NCBI RefSeq assembly: GCF_016306625.1
Contig: NZ_JACOII010000042.1
Location: forward strand, 1-64,000
Length of the DNA stretch: 64,000 nt
Direction: 5' to 3'
From: Xenorhabdus lircayensis
GTDB lineage: Bacteria; Pseudomonadota; Gammaproteobacteria; Enterobacterales; Enterobacteriaceae
The notes beneath the pieces are model-generated. The model saw nothing but the letters and a program-made list of their open reading frames with translations, did no database searches and was not told where the DNA came from. Positions 1 to 11,511 of the stretch are shown here, piece after piece. The translations under genes and the position numbers were made by a program. Positions within the stretch are counted from its first letter, which is position 1, and each line of letters begins with the position of its first letter.

Positions 1-12
1 TCCGCACCGCCA
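1..12 (+). tRNA. 3' end of a tRNA, probably tRNA-Asp (partial)
   Basis: The window opens with the last 12 bases of what looks like a tRNA acceptor stem ending in CCGCCA. It stops 8 bases before tRNA-Trp. In E. coli aspT lies directly upstream of trpT at the end of an rRNA operon, so tRNA-Asp is the likely identity. The body of the gene lies outside the window, so this rests on position and the CCA end only. Confidence 0.45.
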
Positions 13-20
13 CCGTATTT

Positions 21-96
21 AGGGGCGTAGTTCAATTGGTAGAGCACCGGTCTCCAAAACCGGGTGTTGGGAGTTCGAGTCTCTCCGCCCCTGCCA
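21..96 (+). tRNA. trpT: tRNA-Trp (anticodon CCA)
   Basis: A full 76-nt cloverleaf with GGGGCG/CGCCCC acceptor pairing, the anticodon loop CTCCAAA carrying CCA, the T-loop GTTCGAGTC and an encoded 3' CCA. As far as I recall the sequence, it matches E. coli tRNA-Trp. It decodes UGG. It sits just after another tRNA and just before hdfR, as at the end of the E. coli rrnC operon. Confidence 0.97.
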
Positions 97-139
97 GTTA
101 ACAACTAAGTAATAATTCATATAGCTTTCAGATTAATAG

Positions 140-166
140 CCCAGCTAAATTTAGCTGGGTTTTTTC
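140..166 (+). terminator. Intrinsic terminator after tRNA-Trp
   Basis: An 8-10 bp stem (CCCAGCTAAA / TTTAGCTGGG, 140-159) is followed by a run of T. It most likely ends the rRNA/tRNA transcript entering from the left. Confidence 0.85.
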
Positions 167-259
167 TTGCTTATCATTTTTTCATATAATTTTAATCTCA
201 TTGCAGGCGTTATTCTTCTGCACATCATTATTCTCCCCTTTTTACCATAAAAGCTGTTT

Positions 260-1096
260 TCAGGTAGTTACAGGCGCTTTCTTGACAGGAATTTTTATTA
301 ACTGCTGAATAAGGGGTTGTTGGTCGCTGTTTTGCAGCCATATAGCATACAATGGTCGTTCTATTAACTCATTATCAGGTAAGGTTACGAGTTTTGGATC
401 TTCTTCTTGCCAGTGCACAGGAAGGAAGGTGGAAGCATTTACACTATCCAATAATTCTCTGGCGATATGTGCCGATGTGGTTGTAATAATAGGTGGATGA
501 TCATTCTTTAAAATTTGTTGTTCCTGCTGATGGAAGTCAGCCCCCCACTCCAATTTAATGTAATTTTCAACGCCTTTTTCGAGATTATGCCGGGTTGTTG
601 ATAAAATAAGCTGGATATTACCTATTAACTGACTTTGGAATTCATCCATTTTTGGTGGTTCTGTGGTAATTAAGAGGTCCAATTCACGAGAATGCAATTG
701 CTTGACTAGCGACTGGCGTGTAGAAATCAGAGATTCGATCCTCGTTTTCTGATGGAGCTGGTAAAACGTATTCAGCCAGGAAGTTAGATAACCTTCCCAC
801 AGGGATGCTGTAGCACCGATAGAGAGTTTTGTATGCTGGGCAACATAGTTGATTTCTTTCTTCGCTAATTGCCAAGTATTCATTAGTGATTCTGCATAGG
901 GTACAAGGCGTTCTCCGGCCGCAGTTAGGCGGATATTATTGCGATGCCGTGTGAATAAATTGGTACCCAACTGATTTTCTAGTTGGCGGATTCGAAAGCT
1001 AACAGCGGATTGTGTTAGATAAAGCGATTCAGCTGCCCGACCAAAGTGACGAGTCTTACTGACTTCCAAAAAGGTTTTCAGTAATTCGGTGTCCAC
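260..1096 (-). CDS. hdfR: LysR-type regulator HdfR
   Basis: LysR-family transcription factor of about 278 residues. The N-terminal winged helix-turn-helix ([20 protein letters not shown], then [13 protein letters not shown]) is nearly identical to E. coli HdfR, and the C-terminal effector domain carries the HdfR-like [17 protein letters not shown] and [13 protein letters not shown] stretches. HdfR is known as a repressor of flhDC under H-NS control, and a homologue in Photorhabdus has been linked to nematode symbiosis. The start chosen is the GTG at 1096 (protein begins (V/M)DTELLKTF as in E. coli). A TTGGAG ribosome site lies six bases upstream, whereas the ATG four codons further up (1108) overlaps that site. 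It is divergent from maoP. Confidence 0.93.
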   Translation of the reverse strand: MDTELLKTFLEVSKTRHFGRAAESLYLTQSAVSFRIRQLENQLGTNLFTRHRNNIRLTAAGERLVPYAESLMNTWQLAKKEINYVAQHTKLSIGATASLWEGYLTSWLNTFYQLHQKTRIESLISTRQSLVKQLHSRELDLLITTEPPKMDEFQSQLIGNIQLILSTTRHNLEKGVENYIKLEWGADFHQQEQQILKNDHPPIITTTSAHIARELLDSVNASTFLPVHWQEEDPKLVTLPDNELIERPLYAIWLQNSDQQPLIQQLIKIPVKKAPVTT

Positions 1097-1212
1097 ATGC
1101 ATCTCCAATAGTTTTTGTCGTTAAGATTTAAATATTTTGTTTTACAGAATGTCAAGCCTCCCTAATACTCCGCGCCATAATTAGTATGACATTAGAGTTA
1201 GGAGTGTGTCAG

Positions 1213-1551
1213 ATGGCTGAAAGCTTCATCACGACTAATCGTTTTTTTGATAATAAAAATTATCCACGAGGATTTTCCCGTCATGGTGATTTCACCATCA
1301 AAGAAGCCCAATTACTAGAACGTCATGGTCATGCGTTCAATGAATTGGATCTTGGTAAACGTGAACCTCAAACAGAAGAAGAAAAACTGTTTGTTGCAGT
1401 TTGCCGTGGTGAACGTGCACCTGCAACGACAGAAGAAAAGGTATGGACTAAGTATTTGGCAAAAATCAGCCGTCCAAAACGTTTTCATACTCTTTCCGGC
1501 GGAAAACCGCAGATAGATTCTACAGAGGACTATACCGATACTGATGATTAA
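1213..1551 (+). CDS. maoP: Ori-macrodomain organiser MaoP (YifE)
   Basis: Small soluble protein of 112 residues, nearly collinear with E. coli MaoP/YifE ([20 protein letters not shown], then [20 protein letters not shown]; ends in an acidic EDYTDTDD tail). MaoP acts with the nearby cis site maoS to keep the Ori macrodomain organised. I cannot identify maoS by eye in the hdfR-maoP spacer. The start is the ATG at 1213, nine codons inside the longest frame, because it matches the family N terminus MAESF and has GGAG eight bases upstream. Confidence 0.93.
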   Translation: MAESFITTNRFFDNKNYPRGFSRHGDFTIKEAQLLERHGHAFNELDLGKREPQTEEEKLFVAVCRGERAPATTEEKVWTKYLAKISRPKRFHTLSGGKPQIDSTEDYTDTDD

Positions 1552-1607
1552 TACCATCATTGATATTAATGATCTATCAAGAGGGGCGAAATCGCTCCTC
1601 TTCTAAT

Positions 1608-3134
1608 TTATCTAGATTGTTTCTGTAGTTGAATAAGTAACCTATCTATACATCGATAGCTGAGCGCTTCCATAATATCTGGTTTTTCTATTCTTTTTTG
1701 TTCTTTTAAGTCTGCAATTGTACGGGAAACCTTGAGTATTCTGTGCCAGGCTCGTATGGATAACCCCAATTTCAATAAAGTATTTTCCAGAAAAACTGCA
1801 TCTTCCATTCTAAGTTTGCAAATATTTTCAGTTTGTTTGCTATTGAGATGAGCATTAATATGCCCATATCGCTCTATTTGTATTTTTCTGGCGGTTTGTA
1901 CCCGTTTTTTGATCTCATGGCTACTTTCGCCATGTTTTGTTGACGATTGGCTTAAAATACCAGGCGGAAGCAGGGGAACTTCAATAGAGAGATCAAAACG
2001 ATCTAAAAAAGGGCCTGAGAGTTTGGAAAGGTAGCGCAATATTTGTTGTGGGCTACTTCGGTTATGTAACCCCTGATGATAGCCTGTTGGGCTTGGGTTC
2101 ATGGCTGCAATCAGTTGAACTTGAGCGGGGAAACAGACTTTTGCCTTTGCGCGGGATATCACTATTTCGCCGGACTCCAATGGTTCACGCAGAGCATCAA
2201 GGACACTTCGATTGAATTCAGGTAATTCATCCAGAAATAATACGCCATTATGTGCAAGGGAAATTTCCCCTGGCTTAGGTATTGAACCCCCACCAACGAG
2301 AGCCGCCATTGATGAACTGTGATGAGGGGCTCTAAATGGGCGTGTATGCCATTTTTGAGGATTAACAGGAGAACCGATTAGACTATTGATTGCAGCGACG
2401 TCCAGAGCCTCCTGATGCGTTAATGGCGGCAATAGAGTACGTAAACGGCTGGCAAGCATGGTTTTGCCTGTTCCTGGCGGGCCGAGTAGCAGAAGATTAT
2501 GGCCGCCAGCTGCTGTGATCTCCAATGCTCGCTTGGCTTGCTCCTGTCCAATAATGTCCTGTATATCCAAAACACACGGTTCGGTCTGTAGTTCAATGGG
2601 AGGAGGAGAGGGTAAAATGGCTTTTTCTCCCTGCAAGAAATGGCATACTTGAAGTAAGTGATTTGCCATCAATGTTTCATTCTGGGATAAGATTGTCAGT
2701 TCAGCTTGATTCTCTGAGGAGAGAATAAGTTGCCTTCCTGCCCTTTTTGCACTCAATGCAGCGGGAATAGCTCCCATGATCCGTCGTATTTCACCAGAAA
2801 GCGCTAATTCCCCTAAAAATTCATAATTATGTAGCTTATCTGTCGTGATTTGCTCTGATGCTGCCAAGATTGCGATAGCAATAGGTAAATCATATCTTCC
2901 CCCTTCTTTGGGAAGATCTGCTGGGGCTAAATTGACGGTAATCCTTTTGGGAGGATAAGTAAAACCACTGTTGATCAGAGCACTCCTGACACGATCTCTG
3001 GCTTCTTTAACCGTTGTTTCAGGCAAGCCAACGAGAGTTAGACCGGGTAAGCCATTACTGATATGTGCTTCTATTATGACAATGGGGGAATCAATACCAA
3101 TTGTTGCCCGTGTATGAATAACGGCGAGTGTCAT
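1608..3134 (-). CDS. comM: ComM/YifB family AAA+ ATPase (Mg-chelatase-like)
   Basis: 508-residue protein with an N-terminal Lon-protease-like fold (MTLAVIHTRATIGIDSPIVI), a central AAA+ domain with Walker A GPPGTGKTM and the Walker-B-type FLDELPEF, and a C-terminal Mg-chelatase helical region. The family includes ComM, a hexameric helicase shown in Vibrio to promote branch migration during integration of transforming DNA. E. coli carries it as yifB at the same site. A clear AAGGAG ribosome site precedes the ATG. Its 3' end faces maoP, with 56 bases between the stops. Confidence 0.93.
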   Translation of the reverse strand: MTLAVIHTRATIGIDSPIVIIEAHISNGLPGLTLVGLPETTVKEARDRVRSALINSGFTYPPKRITVNLAPADLPKEGGRYDLPIAIAILAASEQITTDKLHNYEFLGELALSGEIRRIMGAIPAALSAKRAGRQLILSSENQAELTILSQNETLMANHLLQVCHFLQGEKAILPSPPPIELQTEPCVLDIQDIIGQEQAKRALEITAAGGHNLLLLGPPGTGKTMLASRLRTLLPPLTHQEALDVAAINSLIGSPVNPQKWHTRPFRAPHHSSSMAALVGGGSIPKPGEISLAHNGVLFLDELPEFNRSVLDALREPLESGEIVISRAKAKVCFPAQVQLIAAMNPSPTGYHQGLHNRSSPQQILRYLSKLSGPFLDRFDLSIEVPLLPPGILSQSSTKHGESSHEIKKRVQTARKIQIERYGHINAHLNSKQTENICKLRMEDAVFLENTLLKLGLSIRAWHRILKVSRTIADLKEQKRIEKPDIMEALSYRCIDRLLIQLQKQSR

Positions 3135-3417
3135 GGTGCTCTCCTTAGCAATAAAGCTGCTATCATGAATCGATAAAAAATAATAAAAAGTCGCCTTTTG
3201 TTATTTTGAGAAAAAGCTCGTAAATATATTGATCATTGTGACTATCCCGAAAACCATTTTGTTATTTAGATTCCAATAATAACTTTATGTTATTTATGAA
3301 TATTTTTTCAGTTTTAGATTATTCTGATAAAGAGAATGAATATTATACGGATAGCATTGCTTTTCAATTATCCAATTGTCTATATATAAATTTTATTAAC
3401 TAATTTTGTGATTGCAT

Positions 3418-3445
3418 TTTGTTAATGGTAACCACCATTAACAAA
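3418..3445. repeat. Perfect 12-bp inverted repeat in the comM-ilvL spacer
   Basis: Arms TTTGTTAATGGT (3418-3429) and ACCATTAACAAA (3434-3445) are exact reverse complements around the 4-base spacer AACC. The flanks are very AT-rich and no T-tract follows, so it looks more like a protein-binding operator than a terminator. The 3135-3734 spacer (600 bp) contains no other feature I can support. The upstream ilv regulatory region must lie in it. Confidence 0.7.
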
Positions 3446-3734
3446 CAATATTGGTTTTGCTCGTGTTTTTTGTTGCTCTATTGGTAGATAGATGATTAAT
3501 TCGTTTTTTTATTATTTTATTTATTAATTATTTTATTAAACAGATAGATAGTGATTTTTTTGAGTGCAAAAGGAATAAATTCCAGTGAATTTATCTGCTT
3601 GCATTTCTATCTAAGTGAAAAATATAAATAAAATAATTTTGTTATGGAAAAATAAAAATAATTGTTGTCAACAACCATATAAAGTGATAACTCTTAAATA
3701 TACGTCAAGCATACGAGTGAAAACGAACAGAATT

Positions 3735-3830
3735 ATGAACACATTTGTCCTAGTGATTAGCCTAATTATTGTGAGTGTGGTGGTGATTATCCCACCGTGC
3801 GGGGTTGCACTTAGACGAAGGAAGGCTTAG
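3735..3830 (+). CDS. ilvL: ilvGMEDA leader peptide IlvL
   Basis: 31-residue leader peptide. It contains 7 Val, 5 Ile and 3 Leu, mostly in the run LVISLIIVSVVVII, followed by PPCG as in E. coli IlvL (VVVIIIPPCGAALGRGKA). Ribosome stalling at these codons when charged Ile, Val or Leu tRNAs are scarce is the established attenuation mechanism. The ATG at 3735 gives the right length. The in-frame extension upstream to 3615 has no family support. The leader ends 25 bases before the attenuator stem. Confidence 0.92.
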   Translation: MNTFVLVISLIIVSVVVIIPPCGVALRRRKA

Positions 3831-3855
3831 AAGAAAACAGCCAGATTTCAAAAGA

Positions 3856-3888
3856 CCCCCGCACCGAAAGGCGCGGGGGTTTTTTTTG
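3856..3888 (+). terminator. ilv operon attenuator terminator
   Basis: GC-rich hairpin with stem CCCCCGC (3856-3862) / GCGGGGG (3873-3879), followed by nine T residues. It lies between ilvL and ilvG, exactly where the branched-chain attenuator sits in enterobacteria. Confidence 0.93.
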
Positions 3889-3972
3889 GCACATTTTTGG
3901 ATACATAGAAACGAACATAACAAAGCATCACAACAACCAATTACAAGGTAAACACAACAGGGGAGAACGGCA

Positions 3973-5615
<1,643 letters not shown>

Positions 5616-5619
<4 letters not shown>

Positions 5620-5873
5620 TGCAGCATCAACTTGCTATTCAGGCACGATTTTGCCCTGAGATTCTGGAACGAATTCTGAGAGTTACCCGTCACCGTGGAT
5701 TTCAGGTAAGCGCATTGAATATGGATCATGCAACAGATAGTGATAATGTAAGTATTGAACTCACAGTGACCAGCCAGCGTTCTGTCAATTTACTTTTTTC
5801 TCAACTGATGAAATTAGTGGATGTTGCTGGTGTCGAGATCCAACACAAAGAAGCACAATTAATAAGCGCATAG
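5616..5873 (+). CDS. ilvM: Acetolactate synthase II, small regulatory subunit
   Basis: 85-residue ACT-domain protein, the partner of IlvG. It begins [20 protein letters not shown], then [16 protein letters not shown], close to E. coli IlvM (MMQHQVNVSARFNPETLERV, then LRVVRHRGFHVCSMNM). Start at the ATG overlapping the ilvG stop gives translational coupling and so near-equal subunit amounts. GGAGGAG lies upstream in the ilvG 3' end. Confidence 0.95.
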
Positions 5874-5897
5874 TGCGCAATTGAAGGAAAACTGAGA

Positions 5898-6827
5898 ATG
5901 ACAAAGCAAGCCGATTATATTTGGTTCAATGGGAAAATGGTGCCTTGGGCAGATGCTAAAGTTCACGTTATGTCCCACGCCCTGCATTATGGCACTTCAG
6001 TATTTGAAGGGGTTCGTTGCTATGACTCTCACAAGGGACCCGTTGTTTTTCGCCATCGTGAACATATGCAGCGCTTGCATGACTCAGCCAAGATTTACCG
6101 TTTTCCAGTAAGCCAGAGCGTTGATGAATTGATGGAAGCTTGTCGTGAAACACTTCGCAAAAATAAATTACTCAGTGCTTACATTCGTCCATTGGTGTTT
6201 GTTGGTGATGTTGGAATGGGAGTAAACCCTCCCGATGGTTATAAAACAGACGTCATTATTGCTGCTTTCCCGTGGGGAGCCTATCTCGGTGAAGAAGCTT
6301 TGGAGCAGGGCATTGATGCGATGGTTTCTTCATGGAATCGTGTAGCGGCAAATACGATCCCAACTGGCGCAAAAGCAGGAGGCAATTACCTCTCTTCCTT
6401 GCTGGTGGGAAGTGAAGCACGACGTCATGGTTATCAGGAAGGTATTGCGCTGGATGTGCATGGCTATGTTTCAGAAGGCGCGGGAGAAAACCTATTTGAA
6501 GTAAAAGATGGGATTTTGTTCACGCCTCCATTTACTTCATCTGCTCTGCCGGGGATCACCCGTGATGCCATTATCAAATTGGCGCAAGACCTTGGTCTGG
6601 AAGTTCGTGAACAGACACTTTCTCGTGAATCGCTCTACTTGGCGGATGAAGTATTTATGACAGGAACTGCCGCAGAGATCACACCTGTTCGTAGCGTAGA
6701 TGGCATTCAGGTTGGTATTGGCAAATGCGGTTCTATCACCAAAAAAATCCAAAGCGCGTTTTTTGGCTTATTTGATGGTACGACAGAAGATAAATGGGGC
6801 TGGCTGGATCCAGTTAACCCTTCATAA
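5898..6827 (+). CDS. ilvE: Branched-chain amino acid aminotransferase
   Basis: 309-residue fold-type IV PLP enzyme that moves the amino group between glutamate and the 2-oxo acids of Val, Leu and Ile. Visible motifs are HALHYGTSVFEGVR near residue 30, the PLP lysine in TGAKAGGNY (about residue 160) and EVFMTGTAAEITPV near residue 255. Length matches the family (309). It follows ilvM by 24 bases with an AAGGAAA ribosome site. A short GGCGG/CCGCC dyad (6845-6862) without a T-run lies in the spacer to ilvD. Confidence 0.97.
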   Translation: MTKQADYIWFNGKMVPWADAKVHVMSHALHYGTSVFEGVRCYDSHKGPVVFRHREHMQRLHDSAKIYRFPVSQSVDELMEACRETLRKNKLLSAYIRPLVFVGDVGMGVNPPDGYKTDVIIAAFPWGAYLGEEALEQGIDAMVSSWNRVAANTIPTGAKAGGNYLSSLLVGSEARRHGYQEGIALDVHGYVSEGAGENLFEVKDGILFTPPFTSSALPGITRDAIIKLAQDLGLEVREQTLSRESLYLADEVFMTGTAAEITPVRSVDGIQVGIGKCGSITKKIQSAFFGLFDGTTEDKWGWLDPVNPS

Positions 6828-6913
6828 AAAATACAAGACCCAACAGGCGGTCGTTCCCCGCCTGTTTTAATTGCTGAAGTTAATTAGATAAGACAGACAT
6901 GGGAGTAAAAACA

Positions 6914-8764
6914 ATGCCTAAATACCGTTCTGCCACGACAACACACGGCCGTAATATGGCGGGAGCCCGTGCTTTATGGCGAGCCACAGGTATGACTGAT
7001 GCAGATTTTGGAAAGCCTATCATTGCGGTTGTTAATTCATTCACTCAGTTCGTGCCGGGGCATGTACATCTGCGGGATTTAGGTAAGCTGGTGGCTGAAC
7101 AGATTGAGGCATCAGGGGGAGTTGCGAAAGAATTCAATACTATCGCTGTTGATGATGGTATTGCGATGGGGCATGGTGGAATGCTCTATTCACTGCCTTC
7201 GCGTGAATTGATCGCTGATTCGGTGGAATATATGGTCAATGCCCACTGTGCTGATGCCATGGTGTGTATATCCAACTGCGACAAAATCACACCAGGGATG
7301 CTGATGGCATCGTTGCGTCTGAATATTCCGGTTATTTTTGTTTCTGGTGGCCCAATGGAGGCGGGTAAAACACGCTTATCCGATCAGATCATCAAGCTGG
7401 ATCTGGTTGATGCCATGATTCAGGGTGCCAATCCGAACGTCAGTGATGAACAGAGTGATCAAATCGAACGTTCGGCTTGCCCGACATGCGGTTCTTGTTC
7501 TGGGATGTTTACGGCGAATTCGATGAATTGTCTGACCGAAGCGCTGGGGCTTTCTCAGCCGGGCAACGGTTCACTGCTCGCTACACATGCGGATCGTAAA
7601 ACTTTGTTCATCAACGCGGGTAAGCGCATTGTTGAATTGACCAAACGTTACTATGAAAAAAATGATGACAGCGCTTTACCACGTAATATCGCAACCAAAG
7701 CCGCATTTGAAAATGCCATGATATTGGATATTGCGATGGGGGGGTCGACTAACACCGTTCTGCATTTGTTGGCAGCAGCGCAGGAAGGTGAAATTGATTT
7801 TACTATGGCAGACATTGATCGCTTGTCTCGTCAGGTTCCTCATTTATGCAAAGTTGCTCCAAGCACCCAAAAATACCATATGGAAGACGTACACCGTGCT
7901 GGTGGCGTGATTGGCATCCTCGGTGAACTGGATCGTGCAGGGCTTTTGCATCGCGATGTGAAAAATGTTTTGGATTTGGATTTGCCACAAACCTTGGCTC
8001 AGTACGACATTATGCTGACAGAGGATAAAAGCGTTAAGAGCATGTATGCGGCGGGGCCAGCAGGGGTCCGTACTACTCAGGCCTTTTCGCAGGACTGTCG
8101 TTGGCCATCGTTGGATACCGATCGTGAGGCCGGGTGCATTCGTGAGCGCGCTCATGCTTATAGTCAGGATGGTGGTCTGGCGGTTCTGTTTGGTAACATT
8201 GCAGCGAATGGCTGTATCGTGAAAACAGCAGGCGTTGATGAAGGAAGTTTGACTTTCCGTGGCCTTGCCAAAGTTTATGAGAGTCAGGACGATGCAGTAG
8301 ACGCGATTTTGGGCGGAAAAGTGGTTGCTGGCGATGTGGTCGTCATTCGTTATGAAGGGCCGAAAGGCGGCCCCGGCATGCAAGAGATGCTCTATCCCAC
8401 CACCTATTTGAAATCGATGGGGCTAGGCAAAAGTTGTGCGCTGATTACGGATGGTCGTTTTTCAGGAGGTACATCAGGGCTATCCATTGGCCACGTCTCC
8501 CCAGAAGCGGCGAACGGTGGTTTGATTGGACTGATCCATGATGGCGATATCATTGATATTGATATTCCAAACCGTAAAATTCAGCTGGATGTTGCTGAAA
8601 CAGAACTTGCTGAACGTACACAGGCTGAATTATCTCGCGGAGATAAGGCATGGACACCTAAGTCCCGAGATCGTCAGGTTTCTTTTGCATTGCGAGCCTA
8701 TGCTTTGCTGGCGACTAGCGCTGACAAAGGTGCTGTGCGCGATAAAACCAAACTGGGGAGCTGA
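6914..8764 (+). CDS. ilvD: Dihydroxy-acid dehydratase
   Basis: 616-residue iron-sulfur enzyme converting 2,3-dihydroxy-isovalerate or -methylvalerate to the 2-oxo acids. Conserved cysteines appear in [12 protein letters not shown] and [17 protein letters not shown], and the C-terminal substrate loop GRFSGGTSG is present. The start is the ATG at 6914 ([14 protein letters not shown] as in E. coli), with GGGAG eight bases upstream. The ATG at 6899 would place that ribosome site inside the gene. Only two bases separate its stop from ilvA. Confidence 0.97.
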   Translation: MPKYRSATTTHGRNMAGARALWRATGMTDADFGKPIIAVVNSFTQFVPGHVHLRDLGKLVAEQIEASGGVAKEFNTIAVDDGIAMGHGGMLYSLPSRELIADSVEYMVNAHCADAMVCISNCDKITPGMLMASLRLNIPVIFVSGGPMEAGKTRLSDQIIKLDLVDAMIQGANPNVSDEQSDQIERSACPTCGSCSGMFTANSMNCLTEALGLSQPGNGSLLATHADRKTLFINAGKRIVELTKRYYEKNDDSALPRNIATKAAFENAMILDIAMGGSTNTVLHLLAAAQEGEIDFTMADIDRLSRQVPHLCKVAPSTQKYHMEDVHRAGGVIGILGELDRAGLLHRDVKNVLDLDLPQTLAQYDIMLTEDKSVKSMYAAGPAGVRTTQAFSQDCRWPSLDTDREAGCIRERAHAYSQDGGLAVLFGNIAANGCIVKTAGVDEGSLTFRGLAKVYESQDDAVDAILGGKVVAGDVVVIRYEGPKGGPGMQEMLYPTTYLKSMGLGKSCALITDGRFSGGTSGLSIGHVSPEAANGGLIGLIHDGDIIDIDIPNRKIQLDVAETELAERTQAELSRGDKAWTPKSRDRQVSFALRAYALLATSADKGAVRDKTKLGS

Positions 8765-8766
8765 TT

Positions 8767-10314
8767 GTGGCAGTTTATCCCCTGAATACTGAACCCAACG
8801 GGGCGGAATATCTCAAAGCCGCATTGAGTGCACCGGTTTATGATGTTGCTCAAGTTACTCCGTTACAGGAAATGAAAAAAATCTCTGCTCGTTTAAATAA
8901 TACGATTTTGGTTAAACGGGAAGATCGCCAGTTGGTGCACAGTTTCAAATTGCGTGGCGCATACGCGATGATTGCTGGTTTGACGGAAGATCAAAAAACT
9001 AAAGGTGTGATTACGGCTTCTGCGGGTAATCATGCCCAAGGTGTTGCATTGTCAGCCAGTAAAGTTGGCGTAAAAGCCACCATCGTGATGCCGATAGCGA
9101 CAGCGGATATTAAGGTCGATGCAGTACGCAGCTTTGGTGGAGAAGTCCTGTTACACGGTGCGAATTTCGATGAAGCGAAGGCAAAAGCGATCGAGATGGC
9201 AAAAGAGCACGGCTACACTTTCATCCCCCCCTTTGACCATCCTGTCGTGATTTCTGGTCAGGCAACACTGGCGATGGAACTGCTACAGCAGGATGTCCAT
9301 CTTGATCGCATCTTTGTTCCGGTTGGTGGTGGCGGATTGATTGCGGGCGTCGCGGTTCTTATCAAACAACTTGTACCTGAAATGAAAATCATTGGCGTGG
9401 AAGCCGAAGATTCCGCTTGTCTGAAAGCAGCATTAGAAGCTGGACATCCGGTTGATTTACCAAGAGTAGGGTTGTTTGCGGAAGGTGTGGCAGTGAAACG
9501 CATTGGCGATGAAACATTCCGTTTATGCCAGCAATATGTCGATGATGTCATTACGGTGGATAGTGATGCCATTTGTGCCGCCATGAAAGATATCTTCGAC
9601 GATGTCAGGGCGATTGCGGAACCTTCCGGTGCGCTGGCATTGGCGGGCTTGAAGAAATATGTCCAACAACATCAGATTCAGGGAGAACGGCTGGCGCATA
9701 TTCTTTCTGGCGCCAATGTGAATTTTCATGGCTTACGTTATGTTTCAGAACGCTGCGAACTGGGAGAACAGCGCGAAGCCTTGTTGGCGGTTACCATTCC
9801 TGAACAAAAAGGCAGTTTCCTGCATTTTTGCCAGATCTTGGGAACACGTGTAGTAACAGAATTCAGCTATCGCTATTCGGATGCCACCGATCCAAGTAAA
9901 GCCTGCATTTTTGTCGGAATCAGATTGAGTCGTGGAAATGCTGAACGCCGTGAAATTATTGAAGAATTGAAAGCATCGGGATATCAGGTCGCTGATTTTA
10001 CTGATGATGAAATGGCGAAACTGCACGTCCGTTACATGATAGGTGGCAGACCATCTAAGCCATTGCAGGAACGGTTGTTTAGTTTTGCCTTTCCTGAATC
10101 TCCGGGGGCTTTGCTGAAATTTTTGCAGACACTGGGTACTCACTGGAATATCACTCTGTTTCACTACCGTAGCCACGGCACGGATTATGGTCGTGTGCTG
10201 GCTGCTTTTGAGCTTTTAGGGCCGGAAGTACGTTTTGAGCGCCATTTGGATGCGCTGGGCTATGAATATCATGATGAAACGGATAATTCCTCGTTTAAAT
10301 TATTTTTGACTTAA
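8767..10314 (+). CDS. ilvA: Biosynthetic threonine deaminase
   Basis: 515-residue PLP enzyme making 2-oxobutyrate from threonine, the committed step to isoleucine. The catalytic domain has the PLP lysine at about residue 61 (HSFKLRGAY) and the glycine-rich phosphate loop VPVGGGGL. Two ACT-like regulatory domains follow (about residues 330-515), consistent with isoleucine feedback. It begins with GTG two bases after the ilvD stop, with the ilvD tail GGGGAG as its ribosome site. It is the last gene of the operon. Confidence 0.97.
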   Translation: MAVYPLNTEPNGAEYLKAALSAPVYDVAQVTPLQEMKKISARLNNTILVKREDRQLVHSFKLRGAYAMIAGLTEDQKTKGVITASAGNHAQGVALSASKVGVKATIVMPIATADIKVDAVRSFGGEVLLHGANFDEAKAKAIEMAKEHGYTFIPPFDHPVVISGQATLAMELLQQDVHLDRIFVPVGGGGLIAGVAVLIKQLVPEMKIIGVEAEDSACLKAALEAGHPVDLPRVGLFAEGVAVKRIGDETFRLCQQYVDDVITVDSDAICAAMKDIFDDVRAIAEPSGALALAGLKKYVQQHQIQGERLAHILSGANVNFHGLRYVSERCELGEQREALLAVTIPEQKGSFLHFCQILGTRVVTEFSYRYSDATDPSKACIFVGIRLSRGNAERREIIEELKASGYQVADFTDDEMAKLHVRYMIGGRPSKPLQERLFSFAFPESPGALLKFLQTLGTHWNITLFHYRSHGTDYGRVLAAFELLGPEVRFERHLDALGYEYHDETDNSSFKLFLT

Positions 10315-10329
10315 AAGAAATAATAAAAG

Positions 10330-10356
10330 ATAGCACCTTAATAGGGTGCTATTTTA
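10330..10356 (+). terminator. Terminator after ilvA
   Basis: An 8-bp perfect stem ATAGCACC (10330-10337) / GGTGCTAT (10345-10352) has T residues on the right and an A-rich left flank. It lies between the convergent ilvA and the emrB remnant, so it could serve both directions. Confidence 0.75.
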
Positions 10357-10362
10357 CTGGTC

Positions 10363-11511
10363 TTACTCTTTATTTTTATTATTTCTGGCCGTGATTGTAG
10401 GATGGGCCAGCCATATCAAAAACAGCATCATCAGGAAAAGAAATGCGAATAACCAATAAACTTCATTGGCAGCAATAATGAACCCCTGATGAGTGATCTC
10501 GCGAGTCAACTTACTGCTAATTTGTGTATGTGACAGGCCAAGTTGCTGCATATTTTCATAGGATTGTGTCGCAATGGGATTATAAGGTGTTATGGCTTGT
10601 GTTAGTTGGACATGGTGAACTGACTCACGGTTCGACCAGATAGTCGTTGTGATGGATGTTCCCACTGATGTTGCCAGAGTACGCAGGAAATTGAACAAAC
10701 TCACCGCAGAAGCAACTTTATCAGGCTTAATATTGGATAAAATGATGGCATTCAGTGGCATAATCAAACAGGCGATGGCAAGGCCTTGTATAAACTGGGG
10801 CCAGGCTACGGCGGAAAAATCTATGGTTCGTTCGAAAGTATAAGCTCGCCAGAAGAAGCACAAGGCAAAAATAATAAAACTGGACATCACCAGATAGCGC
10901 ATATCGACTTTTGAACCGAGACGACCAATAAGTGGTGCAAGAATTATCGGCATGATGCCTAACGGCGCCATGGCTAATCCTGCCCAAGTTGCGGTATAAC
11001 CAAACACCCTCTGTAATAATTGAGGTTGCAGAACAAGCGTCCCGATGTGAAGTAAAAAAGCCAGACTGATGCATATGGTTCCAATCGTAAAATTACGGGA
11101 TTTAAATAACGATAAATCTATGATGGGCTCGTTATCGGTCAATTCCCAGATAATCAAAAAAGTGAGACAAACCACCGCTATGATAGCTAATACAGTGATT
11201 TCTAATGAGTTAAACCAATCGAGCTCTTTTCCTCGGTCAAGCAACAACTGAAAACAGCCCACACCAGCGACTAATAAAACCAATCCCACAGCGTTAATTG
11301 AGCTAGCTTCTGTTTTAGTTTCCCGATCCTTGAGCAACATCCAAGTGATAGCGATAACAGCGAGACCGAACGGAATATTAATCAGGAATATCCATCCCCA
11401 GTGATAGCTATCACTGATCCAGCCACCGAGTATAGGGCCACAGACGGGGGCAACCACGATGGTCATTGACCACATCGCCAATGCCATATTGCGTTTTGGT
11501 TGGGGATAGTT
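10363..11511 (-). pseudogene. emrB: EmrB multidrug efflux transporter, 5'-truncated
   Basis: The 3' three-quarters of an EmrB-type MFS (DHA2, 14-helix) transporter. The first recognisable residues NYPQPKRNMALAMWSM match E. coli EmrB around residue 120 (NNYPPAKRSIALALWSM), and the frame then runs intact to the end (CGPILGGWISDSYHWGWIF). Roughly the first 115-120 residues (about four helices) are missing. Directly upstream, at 11510-11512, the sequence switches to the start of emrA, out of frame. An internal ATG at 11487 could start a 374-residue protein, but it has no convincing ribosome site and such a protein would lack the first helices. The locus is therefore called a deletion pseudogene. 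Confidence 0.85.

Noticed and set aside
3615-3734. Upstream in-frame extension of the ilvL leader
   Set aside because: The 40 extra residues are Lys/Asn-rich and unlike any IlvL; the 31-residue peptide from 3735 fits the known leader.
7844-8383. 179-codon minus-strand frame inside ilvD
   Set aside because: It lies wholly opposite the highly conserved ilvD, has no recognisable motif and no ribosome site; it is a shadow of the real gene.
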